This document shows positions 1-10,951 of a DNA stretch of 64,000 nt, in pieces (position 1 is the stretch's first letter; each line of letters starts with the position of its first letter). A program made the position numbers and the translations under genes. Source of the DNA: Austropuccinia psidii (taxonomy: Eukaryota > Basidiomycota > Pucciniomycetes > Pucciniales > Sphaerophragmiaceae); the NCBI GenBank assembly GCA_023105745.1, contig JALGQZ010000009.1, forward strand, positions 32,265,409-32,329,408, written 5' to 3'. The notes beneath the pieces were generated by a model, which searched no databases, was not told the origin of the DNA, and worked only from the letters and a program-made list of their open reading frames with translations.

Positions 1-4
1 CCAC

Positions 5-3000
5 TTGCCACAGTACAGTGAGGATTGCTGCAACCTGATCAATATCCAAGATGCCAGAATGTGTAAAACAAAACCTGCTAGAGGAAAGGGTTATACTGCT
101 GGAGCATCCTGTATCACATCAGTTCTGATGAGTGATATTGAAGCCAAAGTAAATTTGGATACAGGGGCATTTTGCACTTGTGTTGGCAAAGATTATCTCC
201 AAATTATACTTCCTGAATGGAAAAACCATCTATTACCAATAGAAGGTGTACAATTCAGTAGTGCCAGTAACAATATGTACCCCTTGGGCATATTGGACAC
301 TAATATTGTATTCCCACATCCAGCAGGAAGTGTAAGAATGAAAACTGAGATTGTAGTAATGGATAATTGCACATCTCAGCACATCATTCTTGGAAATGAT
401 TACTTGAATATTTATGGTATTGATATAAATAACCATAAAGACAGATATTTCACAATTGGAGATAACAAAAGGCAGAAATTTGCTTTCTCCAATATGCCAA
501 AACAGATATCTGTAGTATCTTCTGTCAAAGATACTTACAAAGATGAATTTGTGTCTAAACAACTTGTTGAAGCACAAATCAATCCATCATTGTCACCAAA
601 GATGAGGAATGAACTTATTGATGTATTATATACATACAATAATGCATTTGCATCTGATAATGAACCATTAGGTGCTATAAGAGGACATGAAATTGATATT
701 AATCTTAATATTGATAGACCATATCCTCCAGTACTTAGAAGCCCAGGTTATCCAGCCAGTCCCAGAGCTAGAGAAGCCTTGGAAAAACATATCCAAGAGT
801 TGATCCAACTTGGTGTGCTAAGGAAAGTAGGCCATAATGAGGAAGTTGAAGTGACAACACCTGTTATTATTGCATGGCATAATGATAAATCAAGAATGGT
901 TGGAGATTTTAGAGCTTTGAATACCTACACAGTTCCAGATAGGTATCCAATCCCTAGAATCCAAGAAACCTTGACTCAATTGTCTAAAGCCAAGTATATA
1001 ACATTAATGGATGCATTAAAAGGCTTCCATCAAAATGTTTTGACGCCTAAAGCTAGGAAATTACTTAGAATTATCACTCACTGTGGTATTTATGAGTATC
1101 TTAGAATGCCATTTGGCACTAAAAATGCTCCATCTCATTATCAAAGAATGATGAATACCATCTTCCCCACAGAATTGTCTGAAGGATGGCTTATCATTTA
1201 TATTGATGATATTATCATATGTTCTGACTCATGGTCTTTGCACCTTGAAAGACTTGCAAGAGTACTTCATAAAGTTGCAGAAGTGAACATGAAAATTTCA
1301 CTTAAGAAATGCAATTTTGGTTTTGAAGAACTCAAAGCAATAGGACATGTTGTTTCTGGTTTGAGCTTGGGTATTGACAAGAATAAAGTGGCAGCAGTGT
1401 TACTCAAGCCAATACCCCAGAATAAAAAAGAAATGATGCCTTTTCTTGGATTTGCTAGTTACTATAGGCAACACTTGAAAGATTTTGCAATTCTAGCCAA
1501 GTCACTCTATAGAATCTGTGATCAAAAGACTGTATTTGAGATGACACAGGAAAGAATTAAAGCTTATGAGAAGATAAAGAAAGCCCTTACAGAAGCACCT
1601 TTACTCCTCATGCCTGACTGGAATATTCCTTTTAAATTGTACATTGATGCATGTGGAGATGGATTAGGGGCAGCCCTCCATCAAGTCCAAATTATTGATG
1701 ACAAACCTACAGAAAGACCAGTTTGTTTTATCTCAAGACAAATCAAACCAACAGAAGCCAGATATGGTGCAAGCCAAATGGAGTGCTTATGTTTGGTATG
1801 GGCACTTGAGAAATTACACTATTACCTTGATGGCAGTGTTTTTGAAGTGATAACTGACTGTAATGCCGTGAAATCACTTCTTAACATGAAAACTCCCAAC
1901 AGACATATGTTGAGATGGCAAATAGCCATTCAAGAATATAGAGGAAACATGACTATAGTTCATAAAGCAGGAAACATTCACAAAAATGCTGATGGACTTA
2001 GTAAATGGGCTTTGGCCAACACTCCTGATAACCCAGCTTATGTACCTTTGGAAGCTGAACCACAGATTCCAATTGAAGGAATTAACATAACTGATATTGG
2101 GACGGAATTCTTTGAAGAGGTCAGAGAGTCTTATAAACAAGACAAGAATTGCCATATCTTGACTTCTTTATTGGATAAAGACTTCAAAGACACATTTTCG
2201 GTTAATGCACTAGATGAAGTTTGGAAAAATTCCTATTCTGAAGGAAGATTTCACTTGTTTTATGGGATTATTTACCATAGAACAAAACATTCTTGTGTGA
2301 TGACACTGTGTAGTAGATTGCTTATCAATACCATTCTTCATGAATGCCATGATAGCATTTACTCTAGACATCTATCAGAAGACAGAACGCTTGAAAAAGT
2401 GAAGAACTGTGCATGGTGGCCATCTTGGAGAAAAGAAACCATTGAGTATTGCCATACCTGTGATAGATGCCAGAAAGCAAACAGGAGTACAGGCAAGAAA
2501 TTTGGATTGATGATCCATATTCAAGAACCAAAATCCCCTTGGGAAGTTGTTCACATGGATTGGGTCACAGCACTTCCTCCAAGTGGTGACAAAAGTTATA
2601 ATGCTTGCTTAGTCATTGTAGACAGATATAGCAAAACTCCCATATTCTTACCATGTCATAAAGATGACACTGCTATGGATACAGCTCTTCTTTTATGGAG
2701 TAGAGTTATTTCTAATACAGGATTATTTAAGAATATCATAAGTGACAGAGATCCCAAATTCACATCTGCACTTTGGACCAATCTTCATAGATTGTTTGGG
2801 ACTAAGTTATCATTCTCTACAGCATATCACCCTCAGACAGATGGGCTAGCAGAGAGGATGATTCAAACTTTAGAAGACATGATCAGGAGATTCTGTGCTT
2901 ATGGATTAGAATTCAAAGACTCAGATGGCTTTACCCATGACTGGTGCACTCTGATACCTGCATTAGAATTGGCATACAAGACATCAGTCCATTCTTCCAC

Positions 3001-3652
3001 AGGACAAACTCCTGCTATGTTAGAAAAAGGATGGAATCCAAGACTCCCAGCAGACACACTGAGGAAAGACTTGATTGACATTCATCCTACAGCTTCCAGC
3101 TTCAAGATAATGCTTGATAAAGTGAAACACCATGCAAAACAAAGTATGGATGATGCTTTTGATTATGCAAAACAGAAGTGGGACAAGAGTCATAAAGTAC
3201 CAGACTTCAAAGTAGGGGACTTAGTTTTAGTTTCAACCTTGAATTTTAATAATATCAAAGGCCCAAAGAAACTTCAAGATTCTTATGTAGGACCTTTTGT
3301 TATTGTTGCCTTACATGGAACCAATGCAGTTCAAGTGGAATTGAGTGGTGAATTGGAAAATAAACACCCCACCTTTCCAGTCAACTTGATAAAGCCTTAT
3401 CAACCAGCTGATAAAGAATTGTTTCCTTTAAGAAACCCAACTCCTTTAACTGTACCACCTGTGGAACAGAATGAAGACAAAAAGACAAAGAAAGTCATTA
3501 AAGAAAGGAGACTTAGGGGTAAAAATCAAAGAGAATATCTTGTCAGATATAGAAATCCAGTACATGAAGATGAATGGATGGCAGACTCAGAAATACCTGA
3601 CTCAGATAAACTCTTAAGAAGATTTATACATGAAAGAAGGCCACAAGCCTGA
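5..3652 (+). CDS. pol: Ty3/gypsy chromovirus Pol polyprotein (element A)
   Basis: Retrotransposon polyprotein that would be cut into aspartic protease, reverse transcriptase, RNase H and integrase to copy and insert element A. Seen in order: protease active site LDTGAF (Asp at residue 52), RT with YIDD at 399-402, RNase H starting YIDACGDG (Asp about 548) with later TDCNAV and NADGLS, integrase zinc finger H782-x6-H789-x29-C819-x2-C822, integrase catalytic triad D852, D914, E950 (D-D-35-E), and a C-terminal chromodomain-like block from about residue 1150 ([16 protein letters not shown]). That order and the chromodomain define a Ty3/gypsy chromovirus. The frame has no stop in 1215 codons and all catalytic residues I looked for are present. 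The annotated start is only the first Met in the window; the true start, Gag and the 5' LTR lie upstream, so this may be one Gag-Pol frame cut by the window edge. The polypurine tract and LTR follow it directly. Confidence 0.95.
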   Translation: MPQYSEDCCNLINIQDARMCKTKPARGKGYTAGASCITSVLMSDIEAKVNLDTGAFCTCVGKDYLQIILPEWKNHLLPIEGVQFSSASNNMYPLGILDTNIVFPHPAGSVRMKTEIVVMDNCTSQHIILGNDYLNIYGIDINNHKDRYFTIGDNKRQKFAFSNMPKQISVVSSVKDTYKDEFVSKQLVEAQINPSLSPKMRNELIDVLYTYNNAFASDNEPLGAIRGHEIDINLNIDRPYPPVLRSPGYPASPRAREALEKHIQELIQLGVLRKVGHNEEVEVTTPVIIAWHNDKSRMVGDFRALNTYTVPDRYPIPRIQETLTQLSKAKYITLMDALKGFHQNVLTPKARKLLRIITHCGIYEYLRMPFGTKNAPSHYQRMMNTIFPTELSEGWLIIYIDDIIICSDSWSLHLERLARVLHKVAEVNMKISLKKCNFGFEELKAIGHVVSGLSLGIDKNKVAAVLLKPIPQNKKEMMPFLGFASYYRQHLKDFAILAKSLYRICDQKTVFEMTQERIKAYEKIKKALTEAPLLLMPDWNIPFKLYIDACGDGLGAALHQVQIIDDKPTERPVCFISRQIKPTEARYGASQMECLCLVWALEKLHYYLDGSVFEVITDCNAVKSLLNMKTPNRHMLRWQIAIQEYRGNMTIVHKAGNIHKNADGLSKWALANTPDNPAYVPLEAEPQIPIEGINITDIGTEFFEEVRESYKQDKNCHILTSLLDKDFKDTFSVNALDEVWKNSYSEGRFHLFYGIIYHRTKHSCVMTLCSRLLINTILHECHDSIYSRHLSEDRTLEKVKNCAWWPSWRKETIEYCHTCDRCQKANRSTGKKFGLMIHIQEPKSPWEVVHMDWVTALPPSGDKSYNACLVIVDRYSKTPIFLPCHKDDTAMDTALLLWSRVISNTGLFKNIISDRDPKFTSALWTNLHRLFGTKLSFSTAYHPQTDGLAERMIQTLEDMIRRFCAYGLEFKDSDGFTHDWCTLIPALELAYKTSVHSSTGQTPAMLEKGWNPRLPADTLRKDLIDIHPTASSFKIMLDKVKHHAKQSMDDAFDYAKQKWDKSHKVPDFKVGDLVLVSTLNFNNIKGPKKLQDSYVGPFVIVALHGTNAVQVELSGELENKHPTFPVNLIKPYQPADKELFPLRNPTPLTVPPVEQNEDKKTKKVIKERRLRGKNQREYLVRYRNPVHEDEWMADSEIPDSDKLLRRFIHERRPQA

Positions 3653-3780
3653 ATATGTCTATAAATGTGCTTTAAATTACTTGATCTGAGTAATGTGAAG
3701 AGGTTGGACAGTGGACATTAACCCCCTTTGGGGCCTTATTCTTTTATCACTAATAAAATTGTAGTACAATTCTATTTTTT

Positions 3781-3792
3781 GGTGGGAGGGAA
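3781..3792 (+). other. Polypurine tract of element A
   Basis: The purine run GGTGGGAGGGAA lies immediately before the LTR start TGTGAGCC. In LTR elements this tract primes plus-strand DNA synthesis. The same arrangement (purine run, then TGTGAGYC) is seen before the 3' LTRs of elements B and C in this window. Confidence 0.8.
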
Positions 3793-5848
3793 TGTGAGCC
3801 TTGAGGTATATTTTACATACCCAAATAGGCCACAATTATCTTAAAAAGAAATTTTGAATTATGCAAAACTCATAAGTCATGCATATATCCAAAATTCATC
3901 ATTTTCAATTTCAGAAAAGATGAATAACTTTTTATTGAGTAAGTAAATCCATGGATTTAAGACCAGATTTGGATTTTACACAAAAATTCACCTAGGGTAG
4001 CTCCATAGAGTGAATAAGCTCAAATTAAGTATTTGAGGTGGTAAAATGGAAAATACTTCAATACCACATCATTAATACCACATAAAAGATCCGTGAAAAT
4101 TTTTGTTTTTCTTGATTTTTAGCCAATATAATGGGAAAGTGAGAAATCCCATGTTACATATACACTAAGAATAGTGTTAAGCATGTTTTGAGCACTTAAT
4201 ATCATGGTATTCTTACATGGACTTTTGGTACACCCATAGTGGATATCTCACTTTAAGCTTAAATTACTATTTTGACGTAAAAAATAGGCAAGGGGGACAA
4301 AAGACATCAAAGAGAGCCAGGGTACCCAACTTCTGAGGCCTCAGAGGCATGGATAGCTCCAGAGCATGGATCCATGGCTCATCTTGGCCCAATTGGTAAA
4401 TCAAAACTCTTTGGGAACTTGGTTACCAAGTTACAACTACTGTAAAACACCAGAAAATAGCAAATAACCTGCTATTTTGACGTGCCAAGGAGGTAATGAG
4501 CTACTTACACTCCTGTAACCATGTCAATTACTAATGACTTTCCATGTATAAACCCCAAAAGAGTAATTAAAACCCTTTTGGGACCCATATTCATTGATTT
4601 ACCTCATAGAAACCAGCAAAACACTGCTATTTGCAATTCTACGTAGAAATGAGGTAAAAACTTCAAAAATTCATTAAAAATACAATTCTTAATGAATCCT
4701 TCTGAAACTTTCAGGACTAAAGGAGAACTGTATTATCTATGGTACAGCCAAAAAGAATTACAGTTTTACTTACAGTCCATTTTTGGTTATTCTATGTGAA
4801 ACACTGAATCTTCAAAAATTCACAGTAATTACAACCTGTGATGAAATTGGAAATAACATTGATAACTTTGAGAAATCAATGATTATTTTAGAATAAAAGA
4901 AGATTTACAAGTGTTACTCCTTTTATTCTTAACCATATTGGGGTTGGTAGTCACGTAAAAGCATCAATTAAGTAATTATGATAATCTTATGTGACAAATA
5001 ATGATGTAATAAATAAACCAAAAGGGTTTATTGTTTTCTCACTCACTGGTTTTTCAGTTTGCTCCATGGCACGCCTCTGTGAGCTGTTGTTGACTTAAAA
5101 GAGGCCTCCTCTTGCTGTTTTTTCCAAGAATAATCTGATCAATTTATTAAATCATTATTACCAACAAGTAAGTATTAGTTACAGCTATTATTAAGTGTTT
5201 TAAATCTTTCAGAATCAACCAGAAAGACGTTAAATCATAGAATCCAACTATATATTGTTGTAATACTGTTATAAATCCTTTTGATCCCTTAAATCCACAA
5301 TTATACGTCAAATTTCTCTACTTTTATCTTTCAATAAGTTCTTTGGAGTATTAGTGAGTCATTTATCTTTAATTCTTAAAAGCTTTTCTCTAGTAATAGT
5401 TTTCTTCAAGAATTATCTTTATAATTATTCTTGTAAAAGATAATTATATATTAAAATAATTTTATTATTTTAATAAAAGAAGTTTTTATTATTAAATTCT
5501 TCTTGTAATTGATTCTTGTAGACAATTACTGCTCACTGTTATAATCACTAGTAGTGTATAACACGTGAAAGAAATAATTTTATAATTATTTAATTGTGGT
5601 TATAGTAATTTCCATTATTATATTTCATAAGAACAGACATAGTACTGTTGATTAATAGTAATATTATCATCAGTTTCATAGTCACATCTTACAGTCCTTA
5701 TAATTCCTAGACCAGAATGGTCCATAAAACTGGAATGGTGACTATAAAAGTGGGGGATACCAAATCATTTTCTCTTACTTTATTGCACAACCATCTATGA
5801 TACAACTAGGAATAACTCATCCAGAGTTCTTGTTGGTGGACCCTTACA
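3793..5848 (+). repeat. 3' LTR of element A
   Basis: The left edge is set by the polypurine tract and the start TGTGAGCCTTGAGGTAT, shared with the LTRs of elements B, C and E. The right edge is placed at the terminal CCCTTACA because the related LTRs end in ACCTTACA. This gives 2056 bp, longer than the roughly 1780-1840 bp of the related family, and most of the interior is unlike theirs. A TATA box lies near the 3' end. The right edge is less certain than the left: the 5' copy and the target-site partner are outside the window; the expected duplicate would be AATCA. Confidence 0.7.
5743..5750 (+). promoter_or_regulatory. TATA box in LTR A
   Basis: TATAAAAG lies about 100 bp before the inferred LTR end, where a U3 promoter for a retrotransposon transcript is expected. 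The related LTRs carry GCTATAAAAG further from their ends. Confidence 0.5.
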
Positions 5849-5908
5849 AATCATTACTTGTGAGATATTTATTCAATTTGCATTGAGGAGGTTGTTTTTC
5901 TCATAAAG

Positions 5909-6193
5909 ATGGAAAATGAGGAATCAACTGATTGCCATTAAAATGAAGAGTCTAATGCACTCCATGAACCAGAAAAAGAAGAGAATATAAACAGAATTCA
6001 GTGTAAAATACAGGAACTGGCTGCCAGAGCAGATGATAACACCTTTCTCCAATGTCAAATTGACTTACAAAATGCAGGAATACTTCAATTAAATGGGAGT
6101 CATGAATTGCGTGATCAAATTCTGAATAATCTGAGACAAGATTATCTGGCTGAATTAAACAATTTGGAGGCACACTTATCAGATTCATTATAA
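5909..6193 (+). pseudogene. Small helical ORF relic with one in-frame stop
   Basis: A 95-codon frame opens at ATG 5909, is interrupted by a single TAA at 5939-5941 (codon 11) and then stays open to TAA 6191-6193. The remainder (EPEKEENINRIQCKIQELAA and onward, ending NNLEAHLSDSL) is rich in Glu, Gln, Leu and Asn and looks like a coiled coil or helical bundle. I do not recognise the family. It lies between LTR A and the 3' end of a PIF/Harbinger transposase relic in convergent orientation. Harbinger elements often carry a second Myb-like ORF, so it could be the tail of such a protein, but no Myb/SANT signature is visible. It could also be part of a host exon. Confidence 0.35.
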
Positions 6194-6841
6194 CAACATG
6201 AGTAAAAGTGCCATTGTAATCATGTTTGGCATTTCTTTTCCAAACCCTTGTACGCATTCACAATGGGTAATATCTCTGACTTGATGATATTGATTGCTAA
6301 TCCTGTCTTTTTTTTTTTACAAAAGATTTAATAAGAGTCAATTTGGGGTCATTTGAAAATTCTATTTAACCTATGTTCTGAACTGCTCATTGCCCTCAAA
6401 TGCAAAAATGATGATACAATACTAAAAAAATCCACCAGATATCCTGAAAATAAAAAACAACACTTCAATCCCATACATCATTATACATACCTCCTTTGCC
6501 CATGATAACCATCTGTCATGATTGTAAATTACCAAGCTTTCCTACAATGTTGCATAAGACTTTTGTGAATTATCTTTTAGATCTTTCCATATGCTTTCAA
6601 TTTTTAGAATAAGAAATTAAACTTAACTTTATTATAATTACAATGTCTTGTTTGCCACCATCTTACTCAAATTTATCCATTACACCTTATAAGAAATCTT
6701 CCAGATTGTTTATTCAATATGCTGTGTAAAATCATACATGCCACAGTTACCCTTCCTGTATGCAATGGTAAACTTGCTTGTGGTGTCAACACACACCTAA
6801 AATGATTCTTCAATTGCCCAAATTCTTGTTCAACTACTATA

Positions 6842-6906
6842 CTGTGAGGTACTTATAAATAATTCAGATTTCACATCAGTCCAAAAAAAACTAAGATGTT
6901 ACTGAC
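6842..6906 (-). other. Relic intron in Harbinger copy 1 (65 nt)
   Basis: On the minus strand the donor is GTCAGT and the acceptor TACCTCACAG. Removing it joins ...NSLM-R to IVVEQEFGQL in one frame. Copy 2 has a donor-like GTGAGT at the same protein position (HSLKR), so the intron predates the split of the two copies. Confidence 0.65.
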
Positions 6907-7120
6907 CGCATCAATGAGTTAATCTTATTGAAATTCATATGTTCAAAATCTTGTTGATTATGTGAAGGTTTAATAATTGGTAATTTTGATGAATATCCAG
7001 AAAAACTAATCAATAGAAAATTTGGAGGGAAGCATGCAATACCATTGATCAAATCTTGCCCTATTTGTGATATATAAAAATCCAACTATCATGAATTGAG
7101 CCAGGGAGACCTCCATATAC

Positions 7121-7184
7121 CTAGGTTCATATCATAAGACTATTGGGTAATTTGTTCCCACAACTTGTATTTTAAGAAACTTAC
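7121..7184 (-). other. Relic intron in Harbinger copy 1 (64 nt)
   Basis: Minus-strand donor GTAAGT and acceptor ending CCTAG. Splicing joins NGNLFN to VYGGLPGSIHD in phase 0, giving the continuous transposase sequence expected for the family. In copy 2 the same join is preceded by TTGTATTAG. Confidence 0.7.
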
Positions 7185-8084
7185 ATTGAAAAGGTTCCCA
7201 TTTCCATCCACAATGCATTGAAATACAATGGAATGCCAACCTTTATGATTTACGTATGACTTCCATTCATCATTTGGTGACAGAATAATTGGTATATGGG
7301 CACCATCAATGGCCCCAATTATGTTTGGGGGTCCTTGGCCTTGTTTGAATGATTCTTTGCTCACCTCCCACTCTGCCTCATTTTTTACATTTGGAAATCT
7401 ATTACAAACTGAAACAAATTAATTTTTTTATACACATATAAACGATTTCCCACTTACGCTATGGTTATATCATGCCAAAAAACTAATATCCCTTGAACAA
7501 TTGCTTGTGACACCTTGTAAGCCATTTACTTACCAATATTAAATAAATGACCCACTTTTTCATAGAAAATTCTATGGCCAATTCAATAAAGGGTGACACC
7601 CAATTTTTCTTCTAATGTTAGTCCCCTGATATCTTTATGAGAACTGTTGCTCACATGCAAAGTTAGGCTTGATGCTAATGCTAAAAAATCTCAATGTCCC
7701 ATTCAAAAAGCCCAATAAATTGTCCTTCATCAAATAGTTCCTCATGATAACATGGGTTGAAACAGCCCAGTCATGGAATCGCTCAACATAGTGTATGCCC
7801 ATATTCATGATACCATGCTAATTTGAAAGAGCTTTCTATCATTATGCTTGCCAGGCCATAAATGATCACACCTGCTTCCATTGGAAGAAATGATTACAAA
7901 GTAATGAATCACAACAAACAAATGAAAACTATGTAATTGCAAAATATAAAATAGATGTTGAATCATGAATCATGAATGCACAAAGAGTTTTGAGATCAAT
8001 TCATAAAAATCTTGAAATATTTCTAATATAAAATTAAATTTAAAAAAAATTAAAAATAATTTCAAAAGAAATCTAAAAATCAGT

Positions 8085-8335
8085 TCAAAATGTAACCATA
8101 AACCGGGCCTCAATAAGGATGGTAAGAATTGTTATTAACTAAAAAAGTTAAAATTTGAAGTTAAAAAAAAACTGAATTTGATTTAATTTTTTATCAAGTT
8201 AATTTTTTGTTTTTTTGATTAGGCTGTAACTTGATCTTGTTATGATAATTATTTTTACTCAGAAAGCTCAAATTTTTCAATAACGCAAACCAAATGAAAT
8301 CAAATAATAAGGCCCAGTTTATGATTGGACTTTGA
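8085..8335. repeat. 251-bp unit with 32-bp imperfect terminal inverted repeats (MITE-like)
   Basis: The left arm (8085-8116) contains CATAAACCGGGCCTCAATA and the right arm (8304-8335), read on the minus strand, contains CATAAACTGGGCCTTATTA. About 24 of 32 positions agree. The interior is AT-rich without an ORF. It lies in the 600-bp gap between the two head-to-head Harbinger relics. The GGGCC core resembles Harbinger-type termini, so it may be a miniature derivative or the paired 5' ends of the two relics. No clear target duplication is visible. Confidence 0.5.
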
Positions 8336-8493
8336 GCATTATTTTCAAAATATTTAGAGTTTTTTAGAATTCTTTTATCATAAAAGTTTCTAGATTACCA
8401 CTTAAAACTCTATGCCTGTTCATATGCTATCTTAACTTCTTTCTTTTTTGAAAGGAAATTTATCACACTATGTTGAACCTTTTTTTCATCACT

Positions 8494-9139
8494 TCAAATA
8501 TGGAAGACACCTCTCCTGTTTACCAGATGGCCAGTGTAATTGTTGCCACAAGTTTTCATATAGCATGGTACCAGGATAACCACCAAGTCCATTGACATTC
8601 CATAAGACATGGAAAAAAATTTAATTCTTGGTAAAACCATGAATTGTATGACAAAAGCTATTTTATTGGTCTTTTTCAAATGTGGCAAAGTGATTTTTAC
8701 AATTTAGTGGAAAGATTGAGGTCTAATTTGAGGAATGGTAATTATGAAGACATAAGGGGATTGACATCGGAGAAACAATTGGAGTAATATTGAGCTGACT
8801 AGTGAATGGTAGCTCTTATGAAAGTGTGGGACATCTGGTTAGCATTGGTAATTCAACAGCTTACCAAGTCTTGCAAACAATGATTCAAGAAATTCTGATT
8901 GCTTTGTATGATTAAACTATTGTATGAGCATTTACCTACTATACTGAGAATTCATTTAGACAAGTTAAGTTTTTTTTATTTTGGTTTCCTAGATTTGATT
9001 GATAAATCAGAATGGGAAATCATAAAGGAGTCTTTTAAACAGAGGCAAGGACTCAAAAATATAATTGGTGCCATATATGGAACCCATATTAACAATGGAT
9101 TTCATATATCAACTGTAAAGGATGGCATTCCATTGTGTT
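8494..9139 (+). pseudogene. PIF/Harbinger transposase relic, copy 2, 5' part
   Basis: Diverged second copy of the Harbinger transposase, on the plus strand. In order: YQMASVIVATSFHIAWYQ; HELYDKSYFIGLFQMWQSDF; NYEDIRGLTSEKQLE, then a stop; SSYESVGHLVSIGNSTAYQV followed by LQTMIQEILIAL; and in another frame EWEIIKESFKQRQGLKNIIG and AIYGTHI. The last shows the first catalytic Asp replaced by Tyr (IDG to IYG). Each block aligns by eye with copy 1. The frame is cut within the motif DGIPLCF by insertion of element B at 9140 and continues at 19132. Stops and frame changes show it was already decaying. Confidence 0.8.
9135..9139. other. Target site duplication of element B, left copy (GTGTT)
   Basis: GTGTT directly precedes the left LTR edge and recurs at 19127-19131 directly after the right LTR edge. 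Five-base duplications are usual for Ty3/gypsy integrases. It shows that both outer ends of B are original and that B inserted as one unit. Confidence 0.85.
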
Positions 9140-10927
9140 TTTAAGGTTTGGATATGAAAATTTGATTGAAAATCAAGTACTTTTCATGTCCTCAAAATTT
9201 GTTTAAGGTAAAAATTGATTGAAAATAGTAATAAATAATATTTTTAAGAGAAATCATGCCAATTTTATTGTTATAAACTTTCTTCGTATAAAACAATAAT
9301 ATTATAAAGACTTATTGCTTTACCAACAATAAACATTTATCCAAAAATACTCTACAAGAGATATTTAAGGCTACAAAAGAAATTTCTTCTAGAGAAATCT
9401 CAATTGGAATTAATTGAGAAAAGGACTGCAGCAAATTAATACAAGAAAAGAGTATTTAAAAATATTATTAAAGAGAAAACACACCCAAAAGTGACCAAAG
9501 TGAATTTGGAAACAAAGTGACAAAGTTAACAGTGATGAAAGATTCTTTAACTCACTTATGGTGTGGTTCAGGGGTAAAAATGATCATGGGAGTTACAAAA
9601 AATGATTGTAAGGATTTTTTCATGTGGTTAAAATTTTTGAAATGATAAGATCAGGGTGGTTGGAATCTTTCATTGATTGGTTTAACAGTGTTTAAACTAA
9701 TTATAAAAGGAAGAGAAAAGTGGAACAAAGAAGACATTCTTTTATAGCCATCAATTCTCCTACTAAAAAGGTAAATTTTCCCCCTTGTCAGTCGTGGAAG
9801 CACTCTGACAACAGAAAAGCCAACTATTGCATTATTGAACCCTGGTTTAGACCAAAAAGGGGCTGGTTTCAGCCATTTTAGACACTTAAATCAGCCATTG
9901 CTATAGTAATACCTAGTTTTAAGCCTTGAAAACACATCAGAATGTATGTAAGAGATGTCAAAAACAGTTAAAACTGTTTTTATAATGTTTGTTCTATCTT
10001 AAGGGTAGTTTTACCCTCTTGAAAACAGTTGAAACTGCCCTGGTTTGTATCAAAACCTCATCATCAATTGAGACAAAAACCCTGTGGCTCAATTCCAGGC
10101 CAAAATTGATTAACTTTTGCATGGATTCTGACATCTCATGCCTTTCAGCAAGGAATTTTGGGGTCTGGCTCCCCCTTGGAGCCAAGATTCCTTTCCCCCC
10201 AGAATCAATCTTTCCAATTTATTTTTTCTTTAATTCCTCATCATGTAATACACTTGTAATTTACACATTCAATTCAATTGAGTTTTTACAGTACACAACT
10301 GTAATAGTTCACACCTAATATGTAAATTAAAGCTCACTTATGTAATACATGCACACATTTTGAAATTTCAATTGAAAATACTTCAATTCCTCATAACTTC
10401 TAAACTACACAGAACAACTCACTTTTAACACAAAAATTAATGGCTAACACCACATGTGATGTGAATCAAATCAAGGTTTTGAGGATTTTTAACTTTTTTA
10501 CAGAAAATACTAAGAAATTGACTTAAGCTTATTTAGAGTTGAGTTACTGAAATTTTCCCCAGAGGTGACCCCACCTTATTTTTTATGAGGAGTCCAATGA
10601 TGAAGTAATTTCATATGTTTGTTTGTAGGATAAAAATTCGTAATGATTTTGATTTAACTTTTTTCCAAAAATATTTTTAATTTTGGTATTTTTGTTGAAA
10701 ATTAATTTTTACTTAATTTTTTCAAGTAAAAATGTGTTTTCACAAATTCAAATGTCAATGTAATTTTATTTTTAAATTATAATTAAATTTTGATTTTTGT
10801 GTATAAATTTATCTTTATATCTCAATTTTTGTTTTGATAATATAAAGAAATTCATTTTATGCATAATTGTACATTGTTCTAATATTTGTGGTCTTTTGGG
10901 TATCTGAAAATACCTCTAAGGCTCGCA
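9140..10927 (-). repeat. 3' LTR of element B
   Basis: On the plus strand it runs from TTTAAGGTTTGGATATG (a mutated form of TGTAAGGTGTGG) to CCTCTAAGGCTCGCA. In element sense it starts TGCGAGCC and so has also lost the canonical TGTGAGCC. Its 1788 bp match the 5' copy at 17345-19126 over the whole length. ORFs inside it, for example 9989-10318, have no family support. Confidence 0.92.
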
Positions 10928-10940
10928 TTCCCTCTCCCTA
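10928..10940 (-). other. Polypurine tract of element B
   Basis: Plus-strand TTCCCTCTCCCTA is the complement of the purine tract TAGGGAGAGGGAA, directly upstream (in element sense) of the 3' LTR. It would prime plus-strand synthesis. Confidence 0.75.
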
Positions 10941-10951
10941 AAAAAAGAATA

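Larger units (their letters stand above)
6673..7890 (-). pseudogene. PIF/Harbinger transposase relic, copy 1, with introns
   Basis: Broken transposase of the PIF/Harbinger (DDE_Tnp_4-like) superfamily, read right to left. The N-terminal part (about 7890-7458) contains ELFDEGQFIGLFE, HKDIRGLTLEEKLG and VGHLFNIG with stops and frameshifts. The core exon (7408-7185) reads WEVSKESFKQGQGPPNIIGA then IDGAHIPI, where the family's first catalytic Asp sits, and NHKGWHSIVFQCIVDGNGN. The next exon (7120-6907) reads VYGGLPGSIHDSW, then has a stop, then GYSSKLP where GDSGY is expected, so the second Asp is lost. The last exon (6841-6673) reads VVEQEFGQLKNHFRCVL and ACMILHSIL, including the catalytic Glu. 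Introns fit at 7457-7409, 7184-7121 (GTAAGT...CTAG, phase 0) and 6906-6842 (GTCAGT...ACAG, phase 2). Splicing the last joins LMR to VVEQEFG in frame. Clearly inactive. Confidence 0.85.

Noticed and set aside
8085..8335. Assigning the inverted arms as the true ends of the two Harbinger relics
   Set aside because: No matching arm is seen beyond the 3' ends of either relic (6300-6660 or 19560-20500), so a separate MITE-like unit is the safer call.
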